Below, one piece after another: positions 1 to 7,235 of a stretch of DNA of 64,000 bases. Position 1 is the stretch's first letter, and every line of letters begins with the position of its first letter. This DNA comes from an uncultured Bacteroidales bacterium (lineage in GTDB: Bacteria; Bacteroidota; Bacteroidia; Bacteroidales; P3), in assembly GCA_900318835.1 (NCBI GenBank), contig ONLW01000013.1, positions 60,043 through 124,042 on the forward strand, given 5' to 3'. Both the position numbers and the translations under genes were made by a program. The notes below the pieces were generated by a model, which searched no databases, had not been told where the DNA came from, and saw nothing but the letters and a program-made list of their open reading frames with translations.

Positions 1-376
1 CGGTCTCGCGGGCCGATGCACGGCCACCGCCGCGATGGTCGCGGATGCCGTATTTTTGCTGGTAGGAGTAGTCGGCATACCCCGGACGGAAGGCGTCGAC
101 CAAGGCGTCGTAGTCCTCAGAACGTATGTTCTTGTTCCTGATGCAGAAAGCAATGGGAGTGCCGATGGTGATGCCGTCCTTGATGCCCGACAGCCATTCG
201 ATAGCATCTTCCTCCTGGCGGGCGGCGCCGTTGCGGCGCCGCGCCAAGTCGGCGCGGATGGCCTCCATGTTGAGCGCCAGCTTCGACGGGCAACCGTCTA
301 TAATGCCACCTACGGCGAGCCCGTGGGACTCGCCGTAGGTGGTCAGTCGAAATCTATCTCCAAATGTGTTGCTCAC
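1..376 (-). CDS. aroC: Chorismate synthase, N-terminal part (cut by window edge)
   Basis: Translation of the minus strand from 376 gives the start of chorismate synthase, which makes chorismate from 5-enolpyruvylshikimate-3-phosphate using reduced FMN as cofactor. The first signature (GESHG) appears near residue 15, and the stretch RPGYADYSYQQKYGIRD followed by the glycine/arginine-rich RGGGRASARET matches the second, FMN-binding region. The reading frame is open to the window edge, so only about 125 residues are seen. The start is GTG inside the GTGA that also holds the TGA stop of the FKBP gene, implying translational coupling. It is the last visible gene of a buk-FKBP-aroC run. Confidence 0.93.
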   Translation of the reverse strand, partial: MSNTFGDRFRLTTYGESHGLAVGGIIDGCPSKLALNMEAIRADLARRRNGAARQEEDAIEWLSGIKDGITIGTPIAFCIRNKNIRSEDYDALVDAFRPGYADYSYQQKYGIRDHRGGGRASARET

Positions 377-1179
377 TCTGTGGGATTTATCTCAAGGAGT
401 TCCACTTCGAAGACCAGCGTCGAACCGGCGGGGATGTTGCCCATGTCGTGGGTGCCGTAGCCGAGGTTGTAGGGGATGTAGAGCATATACTTCGAGCCCT
501 CGTCCATCAGCTGCAAGCCTTCAGTCCAGCCGGGGATGACCTGGTTGAGTGGGAAGGTCAGTGGGGTGCCGCGGTCGACACTGCTGTCGAAGGTGGTGCC
601 GTCAATGAGCTTGCCGGTGTAGTGCACCTTCACACGATCGGTGGCCACGGGGTGTTTGCCGTTGCCCTCTTTCAGGCGGCGGTATTTCAGTCCACTCTTG
701 GTGGTGTAGACACTCTTGTTGTCGCTGATTTCCTTCATGAACTTCTCGCCTTTCTCAATGTTCTCGCGGGCGGCGGCATTGTTGCGCAACTCAAACTCCT
801 GCTGGAAACGCTGGAGAAGGGGTCTGGCCTGTTGGTCGTTGAGGCGGCTCTTGGCAGCGGCGCACTCCTGCATGGCCAAACCGGCCATCGTGGCGTTGAT
901 GCCAAGCTGCTGGGCGTCCCACTGTGCAAAGATGTCGCGACCGATGGCATAGGAGGCGGAGTCGTTGAAGTTGGCCGGGCCTGCCGTCAGGCGGTCGTAG
1001 GCTTCGGCCTTAGCTTTGAGTTCGTTGTACTGGGCCTCGGTCATCGTGACCTTACCCTTCTTGATAGTCACTTCCTGTGCGGCTGCAGTGCCCATTAGGC
1101 TACAGGCTGCCAGTATAATAAAGACCTTTCTCAATGTTATATCGTTTTTTATGATGCCGACTGGAAGCCGACGCTCCAT
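373..1179 (-). CDS. FKBP-type peptidyl-prolyl cis-trans isomerase, exported
   Basis: A 268-residue protein with an N-terminal signal sequence ending near AAAQ, a helical FKBP_N-like dimerisation region (about residues 50-155) and a C-terminal FKBP domain (about 165-265). The FKBP domain is recognised from VHYTGKLIDGTTFDSS, the PGWTEGLQLM segment and the IPAGSTLVFEVELL strand. It should act in the periplasm as a folding helper, like FkpA or Mip. The ATG at 1179 lies 12 bases after the butyrate kinase stop. A TTG at 1134 would place the signal peptide right at the N-terminus and is a credible alternative start (253 residues). The gene overlaps aroC by 4 bases. Confidence 0.93.
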   Translation of the reverse strand: MERRLPVGIIKNDITLRKVFIILAACSLMGTAAAQEVTIKKGKVTMTEAQYNELKAKAEAYDRLTAGPANFNDSASYAIGRDIFAQWDAQQLGINATMAGLAMQECAAAKSRLNDQQARPLLQRFQQEFELRNNAAARENIEKGEKFMKEISDNKSVYTTKSGLKYRRLKEGNGKHPVATDRVKVHYTGKLIDGTTFDSSVDRGTPLTFPLNQVIPGWTEGLQLMDEGSKYMLYIPYNLGYGTHDMGNIPAGSTLVFEVELLEINPTE

Positions 1180-1191
1180 TATTAATACTCT

Positions 1192-2283
1192 TTATTTATA
1201 CTCTTTCACCTGAACACCGTCAAGCACTTCCTTACCGCAAATGGCAAGGGCCAGCATCTCGTTCTCTCCCTTGTAGATCTTCACGGGGGCAATCCAACCC
1301 ACGCGCTCCTCGATCATGGCCATCCAAGGTTTGCTGTAGGCGATGCCGCCGGTGAGGATGATGGCGTCGACCTTGCCCTTGACCACAGCGGCCAAGCGGC
1401 TGATCTCCATAGAGACCTGATAGGTGAAGGCATCCACCAGAAGCTGGCATTTGGCGTCGCCGGCGAGGGCTTTCTTCTCCACCTCGTAGGCGTCGTTGGT
1501 GCCGAGATAGGCCACAAAGCCACCTTCGGCGGTGACCATCTTCTTCAGCTTGGCCTCGTCGTATTTGCCGCTGCAGGCCACCTCGATGAGCTTCGAGGCG
1601 TTGATGCTGCCGCAACGGGTGGGGGAGAAGGCACCGAGACCGCAGAGGGCGCGGTTGACCTCCACGCAGCGGCCATGCTCGTGCACACCCACACTCACGC
1701 CACCACCCATGTGGGCGATGATGAGGTTCAGGTCCTCATAGTGCTTGCCCAGCTCACGGGCATACAGCTTGCCGGTCATCTTCTGGTTCAGGCAGTGCCA
1801 GATGACGCCCTCGCGTGAGGGGTCGAGGTCGAAAACGGGGTGGCCGCTGATCTTGGCGAACTCTGGACGCTCGTCAACAATGCCGGGGTCGGCAATGTAG
1901 GCGCACTCGAGACCAATCTCACGGGCGATAGCATCGCTGATGAGGGCTCCGAGGTTGCAGGCATGCTTGCCCTGGATACCGGCGTGGCACTCTTCCTTCA
2001 TCAGGTCGTTGACACGGTAGCAGCCGCTCTCGCAAGGGCGGGTCAGACCACCGCGGCCCATGACGACGGCAATCTCGTCGGTGCTCACGCCGTGGCGCTT
2101 CACCATGTCGAGGATGGCGGTCTTGCGATACTCGAACTGGTCGGCTACTTCTTTGAACTTCTGGATCTCCTCGATGGGGTGGGAGAGGTTCTCGGTGAAA
2201 ACTTCGGTCTCGCCCTCGTAGATGGCGGCCTTGGTCGATGTGGCACCGGGGTTGATTACCAACGTATACTTCTTGTTGCTCAT
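1192..2283 (-). CDS. buk: Butyrate kinase
   Basis: A 363-residue acetokinase-family enzyme that interconverts butyryl-phosphate plus ADP with butyrate plus ATP in the cytoplasm. The N-terminus holds the family phosphate-binding signature (VINPGATSTKAAIYEG), and the glycine-rich AHMGGGVSVGVHEHGR and ILTGGIAYS motifs follow. Length is normal for Buk. The usual partner, phosphate butyryltransferase (ptb), is not next to it: downstream come an FKBP and aroC, upstream a toxin-antitoxin pair on the other strand. The enzyme may therefore serve a general acyl-kinase role or pair with a distant ptb. A promoter lies about 90 bases upstream. Confidence 0.95.
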   Translation of the reverse strand: MSNKKYTLVINPGATSTKAAIYEGETEVFTENLSHPIEEIQKFKEVADQFEYRKTAILDMVKRHGVSTDEIAVVMGRGGLTRPCESGCYRVNDLMKEECHAGIQGKHACNLGALISDAIAREIGLECAYIADPGIVDERPEFAKISGHPVFDLDPSREGVIWHCLNQKMTGKLYARELGKHYEDLNLIIAHMGGGVSVGVHEHGRCVEVNRALCGLGAFSPTRCGSINASKLIEVACSGKYDEAKLKKMVTAEGGFVAYLGTNDAYEVEKKALAGDAKCQLLVDAFTYQVSMEISRLAAVVKGKVDAIILTGGIAYSKPWMAMIEERVGWIAPVKIYKGENEMLALAICGKEVLDGVQVKEYK

Positions 2284-2369
2284 TTTATTAATGTATTATA
2301 TCGTTAATTTTCCCTTACTGCTTTATCGATAAACTTTTATCAGTATGTATCGGTTCTTTGATTTGGGTG

Positions 2370-2402
2370 CAAAGATAAGAAAAAAAAATGGTTTATTGCA
2401 AA
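2370..2402 (-). promoter_or_regulatory. Bacteroidetes-type promoter for butyrate kinase
   Basis: On the minus strand TATCTTTG (2377-2370) is preceded by TTTG (2402-2399) with 21 bases between. This fits the sigma-70 (SigABfr) consensus TTTG-N19-TAnnTTTG known from Bacteroides, with slightly wide spacing. It is the only good match in the 393-base gap between buk (start 2283) and the antitoxin gene (start 2677). The rest of that gap holds the phased repeat copy 1 and the toxin-antitoxin promoter. Confidence 0.7.
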
Positions 2403-2460
2403 CTTTTTTTTAACAAATATTGTAAAATGAATATAAAATACTGATATACAAGATATAGAA

Positions 2461-2550
2461 CACTTACCATCACCTTATCAACACCTAACCAACTCCTACC
2501 ACGGTAGGAGTTGGTAGGGTGTTGGTAGGTACTTGGTAGGGTGTTGAAAG
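2461..2550. repeat. 11-base-phased palindromic intergenic repeat, copy 1
   Basis: A dyad with arms AACTCCTACC and GGTAGGAGTT around a short centre near 2504. It is flanked on the left by CACCTTATCAA and CACCTAACCAA, and on the right by units of the form TTGGTAGGGTG and TTGGTAGGTAC. Units recur every 11 bases and invert at the centre. Related copies are at 14060, 24677, 44713 and 56131. This copy sits between divergent promoters (buk and toxin-antitoxin). Function unknown. Confidence 0.85.
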
Positions 2551-2615
2551 TGTCTGCCCTGTTGCACATCTCATATCCGCTTCGGCATTTATATAGATTT
2601 TTTTTTTGAAAGAAA

Positions 2616-2646
2616 TTTGCCAATTCAATTATTTGTATTACTTTTG
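2616..2646 (+). promoter_or_regulatory. Promoter of the toxin-antitoxin operon
   Basis: TTTG (2616-2619), 19 bases, then TACTTTTG (2639-2646) is an exact fit to the Bacteroidetes housekeeping promoter. The antitoxin ATG follows 31 bases later. The -7 element overlaps the left half of the inverted repeat described as the operator. Confidence 0.75.
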
Positions 2647-2673
2647 CATTTGAAAGTAATACAATGTAATACA
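2634..2673 (+). promoter_or_regulatory. Likely antitoxin operator (three 8-base sites)
   Basis: TGTATTAC (2634-2641) is the reverse complement of GTAATACA, which occurs twice, at 2656-2663 and 2666-2673. The first site overlaps the -7 element and the other two lie in the leader just before the antitoxin ATG. Ribbon-helix-helix antitoxins commonly repress their own operon through such repeated half-sites, so autoregulation is inferred. Confidence 0.6.
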
Positions 2674-2676
2674 GTT

Positions 2677-2931
2677 ATGGATATTGCAATCGAAAGAAAA
2701 CCAGCATCTTTCCGTCTTAGGACCGATCTTTTGGAGAGGCTGAGAAAGAATGCCGTTCGTCAAAACCGCAGCCTCAACAACTATGTGGAGAGTCTCCTGC
2801 TCGATATCGTTTACAACGAGCCCAATGACACCACCTGTGCCGCCATCGAGGAGGCGATGTCGGGCCGCAACCGTAACAAGGTTTATGCCAGTGCCGATGA
2901 GATGATGAATGACATTCTCAACGAAGGATGA
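2677..2931 (+). CDS. Ribbon-helix-helix antitoxin
   Basis: An 84-residue protein. Residues 8-42 (FRLRTDLLERLRKNAVRQN followed by RSLNNYVESLLLD) form a ribbon-helix-helix DNA-binding fold of the Arc/HicB/RelB kind. The C-terminal tail (KVYASADEMMNDIL) is typical of a toxin-binding segment. It overlaps the toxin gene by ATGA (2928-2931), the usual arrangement for translational coupling. The ATG at 2677 is chosen because it begins the RHH domain 31 bases after the -7 element; an upstream in-frame ATG at 2617 lies inside the promoter and cannot be transcribed from it. Expected roles are neutralising the YafQ-like toxin and repressing the operon. Confidence 0.85.
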   Translation: MDIAIERKPASFRLRTDLLERLRKNAVRQNRSLNNYVESLLLDIVYNEPNDTTCAAIEEAMSGRNRNKVYASADEMMNDILNEG

Positions 2932-3203
2932 AACAGTTACAGCCCACCACCCAGTATAAGAAAGACCTGAAGCGGTACAAGCATCAGCCCCAGTTGCTTG
3001 CGGAACTGAAAGTCATTTTGAATCTGCTGATTAACGAGCAGCCGATACCCGAAGAATATTTTCCACACCCACTTGTCGGTAATTACAAAGGCTGTCTGGA
3101 ATGTCATATCGAGAGTGATTTCCTTTTGATTTGGATTGATGACCAAAGCAATATTATACAGTTGGTGCGATTGGGCACGCACTCTGAACTCTTCGGGAAA
3201 TAG
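2928..3203 (+). CDS. YafQ-family mRNA interferase toxin
   Basis: A 91-residue RelE/ParE-superfamily protein. It resembles YafQ: TQYKKDLKRYKHQ at the N-terminus, a central PHPLVGNYKGCLECHI, and the conserved C-terminal RLGTHSELFG, whose histidine is catalytic in YafQ. YafQ toxins cut mRNA at the ribosomal A site. Size and gene order (antitoxin first, 4-base overlap) are as expected. The pair may stabilise the neighbouring, foreign-looking restriction operon, though it has its own promoter and lies convergent to it. Confidence 0.88.
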   Translation: MKQLQPTTQYKKDLKRYKHQPQLLAELKVILNLLINEQPIPEEYFPHPLVGNYKGCLECHIESDFLLIWIDDQSNIIQLVRLGTHSELFGK

Positions 3204-3228
3204 TTTTTGACACTACAATAAAACAATT

Positions 3229-3254
3229 GGAGCCGCCAAACTCGTGACGGCTCC
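3229..3254. terminator. Possible bidirectional terminator hairpin
   Basis: GGAGCCG (3229-3235) and CGGCTCC (3248-3254) form a 7-base GC-rich stem between the convergent toxin and S-subunit genes. An AT-rich stretch follows on each side, but there is no clean T-run, so strength is uncertain. Confidence 0.45.
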
Positions 3255-3320
3255 GCTTCACATTAAAAAATAGGGTTTATGAAAAACCTTTTGAATCAAT
3301 ATAGTCAATTTCGTCTTTTC

Positions 3321-3860
3321 TTATTCAAAGGGAAATTTTATTGCATTACATATCAATGATATATTGTTTCTTGCAGTTCTCTCTACTTGTTTCATATATT
3401 GTTCCATATATTTCCAATCTGGTATACCTTTCGATTTCACTGGCAATCGGATAATTGTATCAGCCAAAGTGTCGTTATTACCCATATCGGAATATGTCCA
3501 TTCACTGCATGTTTTACGAAGAATAGTACATATAAAACACCCATTGTATTCGTTAAGATGTTCATTTCTCAGAATCATTATTGAAGAACCAGCACCACCT
3601 CGCCCTAAAAATCTATCTTTTTGAAAAAAAGCATATCCGTCAACAGGACTAACTGTAATACAATTTCCTTCATCGAAATCGTGTTCATCTTTTGGCTCCA
3701 GATAATCTATTATTCCATTATTATAATTGCCTGAGGCAACAAATCCAACATTGCCTTTTGCATATTTTTGGGCGCTTCTTGAATTGGGACGACTTATAAC
3801 AAACAGTGTCCCAATTTTAAAATCTTGCCATTTACTAGTGTCAATCTTCTCCTTCTTCAT
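3321..3860 (-). CDS. Half-size type I-like specificity (S) subunit
   Basis: A 179-residue protein with one target-recognition domain (about residues 10-140, with GFVASGNYNNGIIDY and the SSIMILRN segment) followed by a helical stretch (about 148-170) like the HsdS spacer. Standard HsdS and BcgI-B subunits have two such units and about 340-450 residues, so this half-size S probably dimerises to read a two-part site. The ATG lies inside the last 20 bases of the upstream nuclease-methylase gene, showing co-translation. The low-GC composition matches its partner and not the flanking genes. Confidence 0.8.
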   Translation of the reverse strand: MKKEKIDTSKWQDFKIGTLFVISRPNSRSAQKYAKGNVGFVASGNYNNGIIDYLEPKDEHDFDEGNCITVSPVDGYAFFQKDRFLGRGGAGSSIMILRNEHLNEYNGCFICTILRKTCSEWTYSDMGNNDTLADTIIRLPVKSKGIPDWKYMEQYMKQVERTARNNISLICNAIKFPFE

Positions 3861-5670
3861 TTTGTTCTCCTTTCAATGCAATAATTGTATCGTTCTTGGT
3901 TTGTTTCACCTGACTGCTATACAAAACTTTCTTAAGAAGGTTATCTCCAAATTCCTTTTGGTTGATTTTGCGTTTAAATAGCTCATAATCCATCATGGTC
4001 TTAATAAAGTCTTCTTCGAATATTTCAATTTGTTTGGGGGCTAACTGATAACTCAAATGATTATTGGGGTTAATCCATTGTATTGTGCTGCTTCCCGATT
4101 GCTTGTATATAATATCAACCCATTTATCTTCAATATCTTGCCATTTATTTCGAATGTCTTGTCGGCCTTGGTTTTTGACGGTCTCAAGACCGTCATCTTC
4201 GATATAACATGCGAATATTTCTTGATTGTTTTGAGGGATACCAGTCTTAAATATAAAGATGGATGTTGTTACACCGTCGAATACTTTTTCTGGAAGTTTA
4301 ATAATCTTTTGTAGAGTATGATTTTTTAATATTTTCTTTACTTTTTGTTTACTATCCTTTTCTAATTTTTTATCAGGTAAAATAAATGCACAGGTTATTT
4401 GCCTGGTGAGTTTACCATCATCATCTTCGTTGTAGGCTACACTGTTAAGAACATTGGATATGATGTCTATACAACCGTATTTTTTTTCAAAAGGAGGGTT
4501 CATTAATACTTTTGTTATATGTTTCCCTTTAATCCATGAGGATGCTTCTGTGTAACGGGAATCTAGTTTTTCAAGATTTGTTTTCCCATCCTTATGAATA
4601 AGCATATTGGCACATGCAAGTGCATATATTTCACGGTCTTTCTCAATCCCATACAATTGTTTGTCTTTGATTTTTTTTGCCAATGAGGTATTGATACCGC
4701 CAGCTTCATTTACCATATTGCACATTGATTTGACGAGAAAAGCCCCAGATCCACAGGCAGCATCTAGAACGATATCGTTCTTCGTTGTTTCTGATATTCG
4801 ATACATTAAGGATGTAATATGATCCGGCGTAAATACTTGTCCTTGTTCTGATTTTCCTTTATATCGTGTAAATTCGTTAAAAAAGATAGCCATTACATCT
4901 TCGCCACGCCAAAAGTCTGAATTAATATTATCGGATATTTGTTTTACGTTATCTATGAACTCGTCAATGGCATCTTGATTATCAGTGCTGTTCATTTTTA
5001 TTTCACTGTACACCTCAAGTAATAAATCAAGTTTTTGGTTTTGCTTTTTTGCTTCTGTTAATGATTTGGAAAGGCATGAGTGGATAGACGTATGTAGGGT
5101 AGCGTAATCCATACCACTGTCTAATTTAGCTCCATATCTTTTTGCAACAAGAGCACATGCTGTAAAAATCATTCGATGCTTGAGATTGTTAATACCAAAA
5201 TCATAATGCAGGGAATCATTGATACGTTTAGTTAAATTGTATATTTTTTGTTTATCAATAGAGTTTTCAGCAAATAAGCCAAGATAATGTTCCTTGTTTT
5301 GAAGTGCAGTCTCGTTCTCCAATCGTGTTTCGTCCTTAAAAACAATAGTATCATCCCCATTGTATAGAATACCAATAACGTGTGCGTATTTTTTTTGAGT
5401 TATCCTACAATTCTTTAATAATTCATCGATATGTTCCTGTTTTAAAATAGTGTTGCCCGGTTTGGTTTCAAGTATAATTGCAGGAAAACATTTTTCATTG
5501 GGTAAATACCAACCATCAGGACGGTCTTTAACCCCTTTAAATCCTAATTGATTAAAAGAAGTTAATTGCCCCACATCTGATTGAACTGTTTCGGTGTCGT
5601 AAAAACCAAGTATTTTTTTTGCGAGGTCTCGCACTTTGTCTTCAGAAAGATAACTCGATTTCTTTTTCAT
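3841..5670 (-). CDS. BcgI-like fused restriction nuclease and N6-adenine methyltransferase
   Basis: A 609-residue protein. The N-terminus has a PD-(D/E)xK nuclease signature: D52 in PDGWYLP, then E68 and K70 in IILETK. The methylase core follows: GQVFTPDHI (277-285), SAM motif I VLDAACGSGAFLV (301-313), catalytic NPPF (391-394) and the FDGVTTSIFIF segment (464-474). Length and order match the A subunit of type IIB BcgI-like enzymes, where cutting and methylation share one chain and a separate S subunit reads the site. No hsdR or helicase gene lies nearby. Base composition is clearly AT-richer than the neighbours, suggesting transfer. Activity and cut pattern are inferred. Confidence 0.85.
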   Translation of the reverse strand: MKKKSSYLSEDKVRDLAKKILGFYDTETVQSDVGQLTSFNQLGFKGVKDRPDGWYLPNEKCFPAIILETKPGNTILKQEHIDELLKNCRITQKKYAHVIGILYNGDDTIVFKDETRLENETALQNKEHYLGLFAENSIDKQKIYNLTKRINDSLHYDFGINNLKHRMIFTACALVAKRYGAKLDSGMDYATLHTSIHSCLSKSLTEAKKQNQKLDLLLEVYSEIKMNSTDNQDAIDEFIDNVKQISDNINSDFWRGEDVMAIFFNEFTRYKGKSEQGQVFTPDHITSLMYRISETTKNDIVLDAACGSGAFLVKSMCNMVNEAGGINTSLAKKIKDKQLYGIEKDREIYALACANMLIHKDGKTNLEKLDSRYTEASSWIKGKHITKVLMNPPFEKKYGCIDIISNVLNSVAYNEDDDGKLTRQITCAFILPDKKLEKDSKQKVKKILKNHTLQKIIKLPEKVFDGVTTSIFIFKTGIPQNNQEIFACYIEDDGLETVKNQGRQDIRNKWQDIEDKWVDIIYKQSGSSTIQWINPNNHLSYQLAPKQIEIFEEDFIKTMMDYELFKRKINQKEFGDNLLKKVLYSSQVKQTKNDTIIALKGEQNEEGED

Positions 5671-5691
5671 AATGTTTGTATTGTAAACATT
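5671..5691 (-). promoter_or_regulatory. Inverted repeat directly before the RM start codon
   Basis: AATGTTT (5671-5677) and AAACATT (5685-5691) form a 7-base perfect dyad with a 7-base spacer, ending one base from the ATG. It could be an operator or a hairpin that hides the ribosome entry site. No controller-protein gene is visible. Confidence 0.5.
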
Positions 5692-5718
5692 TCTGCTTTT
5701 CTACAAACACCATAAAAA

Positions 5719-5860
5719 ATCCGTGAAACTCTTTTGTTCTATCGGAGGCTCTGGTAAAACCTTTAGTACAAACAAGAAAAGCTCACGGATAACCGCGAGC
5801 GTTTTCCTCCTCTTATGTACTAAATGTGAATTTACCAGATTCCCCGATAGCTAAGAAAAG
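5719..5860 (-). promoter_or_regulatory. Strongly structured leader or small RNA upstream of the RM operon
   Basis: The segment folds as a long rod. Positions 5739-5758 pair with 5831-5850 (18 of 20, counting one G-T), 5762-5770 pair perfectly with 5816-5824, and an inner hairpin joins GCTC/GAGC and CGG/CCG around an ATAA loop (5781-5800). A competing stem pairs 5719-5738 with 5771-5790 (8-base perfect outer helix). On the minus strand that stem is followed directly by a T-run, like an intrinsic terminator. A promoter on the minus strand at 5950-5980 would make this part of a leader of about 275 bases for the RM genes. The two folds exclude each other, suggesting attenuation; a free-standing RNA is also possible. 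The rest of the gap 5671-6048 shows only the -1 dyad and the promoter. Confidence 0.5.
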
Positions 5861-5949
5861 CAAAAACGCTTTAATTATGTATTTATCGTTATTCTATTGT
5901 TCTTATTCTATGTCTTTTTTGTTAATTACTATTATGTTGTTTTCGAACT

Positions 5950-5980
5950 GCAAAGATACGAACTTTTTTGAATCCACCAA
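5950..5980 (-). promoter_or_regulatory. Promoter for the RM operon leader
   Basis: On the minus strand TTTG (5980-5977), 19 bases, TATCTTTG (5957-5950) fits the Bacteroidetes consensus exactly. Transcription would start near 5945, giving a leader of about 275 bases before the nuclease-methylase ATG. Confidence 0.72.
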
Positions 5981-6048
5981 ATTTATTTGTTCGCAGGCGC
6001 GAAAGGAAGTGCGGATGGTGGGGGCGGGAGCACAAAAAAAGTGGATGT

Positions 6049-6642
6049 CTAGAGACCGTAAATGAGGAAACCGGCGAGGGCGGCGAGGAGGATGAGGAGG
6101 ATGGGGGAGACTTTTTTCCAGAGGGAAAGGGCGAAGACGGCGAGGAAAATGATTAAATTAAAAATTGAAAATTGAAAATTAAAAATTGAGACGTTTCCTT
6201 TTGGGGTGGGGGAGAAGGCTGTGGGCATGAGGCTGATTGCGGCGGCGGCGATGAGGCCGATGACGGTGAGGCGGAGGGCCTTGAAAATGATGTCGAAGGG
6301 GGGATTGTCCTTGTGGGCGAGGAGCCAGCGGCCGACGATGAGGATGAGCGTCATGGGGAGGATGAGGACGGCTAGTGAGGCCGCGAGTGCACCGCCGACA
6401 GCCACAGCCGTGGGGTAGCCCTCGGCGATGACGGCAGAGTAGCCCGCATAGGTGGCGGTGTTGATGCCTACGGGACCGGGGGTGATCTGGCTGATGGCTA
6501 GGATGTCAGCGAATTCCTGTGACGAGAGCCACCCGTGCTCTTCGACGACGGCACTCTGGATGAGGGCAATCATCGAGTAGCCTCCACCAAATGTGAAGAG
6601 GCCGATAATCAGGAACGTATAAAACAGCTCAATAAGAATCAT
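6049..6642 (-). CDS. Chromate transporter family protein (second half)
   Basis: A 197-residue membrane protein with one CHR domain. The N-terminus has the family motif FTFGGGYSMIALIQ and then ADILAISQITPGPVGINTATYAGY. It works with the adjacent 179-residue CHR protein; such short paired forms replace the single two-domain ChrA and are thought to make a heterodimeric anion (chromate/sulfate) transporter. The start shares one base with the partner's stop (TAATG). Near residue 155 the run VSIFNFQFSIFNLII comes from an AT-rich short repeat (aaattgaaaattgaaaatt type, about 6157-6189) inserted in frame between membrane segments. The real substrate is unknown. Confidence 0.88.
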   Translation of the reverse strand: MILIELFYTFLIIGLFTFGGGYSMIALIQSAVVEEHGWLSSQEFADILAISQITPGPVGINTATYAGYSAVIAEGYPTAVAVGGALAASLAVLILPMTLILIVGRWLLAHKDNPPFDIIFKALRLTVIGLIAAAAISLMPTAFSPTPKGNVSIFNFQFSIFNLIIFLAVFALSLWKKVSPILLILLAALAGFLIYGL

Positions 6643-7181
6643 TATCTTTTATCTATTAACTTAGAATAGCTCCATCCGGCGGCGAGTGCGATGAGGATGA
6701 CAAGGACGGGGCTGACGCCGAAGAGGGAGATGAGGAGTGCGGCAAGGATGGGGATCCATACGGTGCGGAGGGTTACGCCTGCTTTGCGGGCGAGGTTGAA
6801 TACTGGGGCGGCGATGAGGGCCACCACGGCGGGGCGCAGGCCCATGAAGATGTGCTGTACGGCCGGGATGTCCTTAAACTGGCGGAAGATGGCGGCGATG
6901 AGGATGATGAAGAGGATGGGCATGAGGATGTTGCCGAGGACGGCAACGAGGGCACCACGCAGGCCGCGAAGGCGCTGGCCGACAATGGCGGCGATGTTGG
7001 CGGCTAGGATGCCCGGCATGGTCTGCGAGAGGGCGATGGCATCAAGCATCTCGGTGTCGGTGAGCCAGCCGCGCCGCGTGACCACCTCACGCTGGATGAG
7101 GGGTATCATGGCGTAGCCGCCACCGATGGTGAAGGTGCCAATCTTTAAAAAAGTTATGAATAGGTCGCAATATTTGGGCAT
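6642..7181 (-). CDS. Chromate transporter family protein (first half)
   Basis: A 179-residue inner-membrane protein with one CHR domain: FTIGGGYAMIPLIQREVVTRRGW near the N-terminus and DAIALSQTMPGILAANIAAIVG after it. It is the partner of the following gene, with which it overlaps by one base. The two copies are homologous and probably assemble in opposite orientation. The start lies 54 bases from the divergent terC start, leaving little room for two separate promoters. Confidence 0.88.
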   Translation of the reverse strand: MPKYCDLFITFLKIGTFTIGGGYAMIPLIQREVVTRRGWLTDTEMLDAIALSQTMPGILAANIAAIVGQRLRGLRGALVAVLGNILMPILFIILIAAIFRQFKDIPAVQHIFMGLRPAVVALIAAPVFNLARKAGVTLRTVWIPILAALLISLFGVSPVLVILIALAAGWSYSKLIDKR

Positions 7182-7235
7182 TGTTATCGTTAGTTATAAC
7201 ATTTAAATAACTTTGAAAACGGAAAAATATTGTAT

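Noticed and set aside
2461-2550. Phased repeat as a CRISPR array
   Set aside because: Units are contiguous 11-mers with no spacers, and no cas genes are present.
2393-2623. 76-codon minus-strand frame in the buk/toxin-antitoxin gap
   Set aside because: It reads through the phased repeat and promoters and has no coding features.
5719-5860. 6S RNA, tmRNA or integron attC site as the identity of the structured region
   Set aside because: The rod shape is suggestive, but no conserved sequence boxes of those RNAs or sites were recognised, so no name is given.
5826-6156. Short plus-strand frames beside the chromate transporter end
   Set aside because: They run through the structured leader, the promoter and the opposite strand of the transporter gene; low-complexity Gly/Glu translation.
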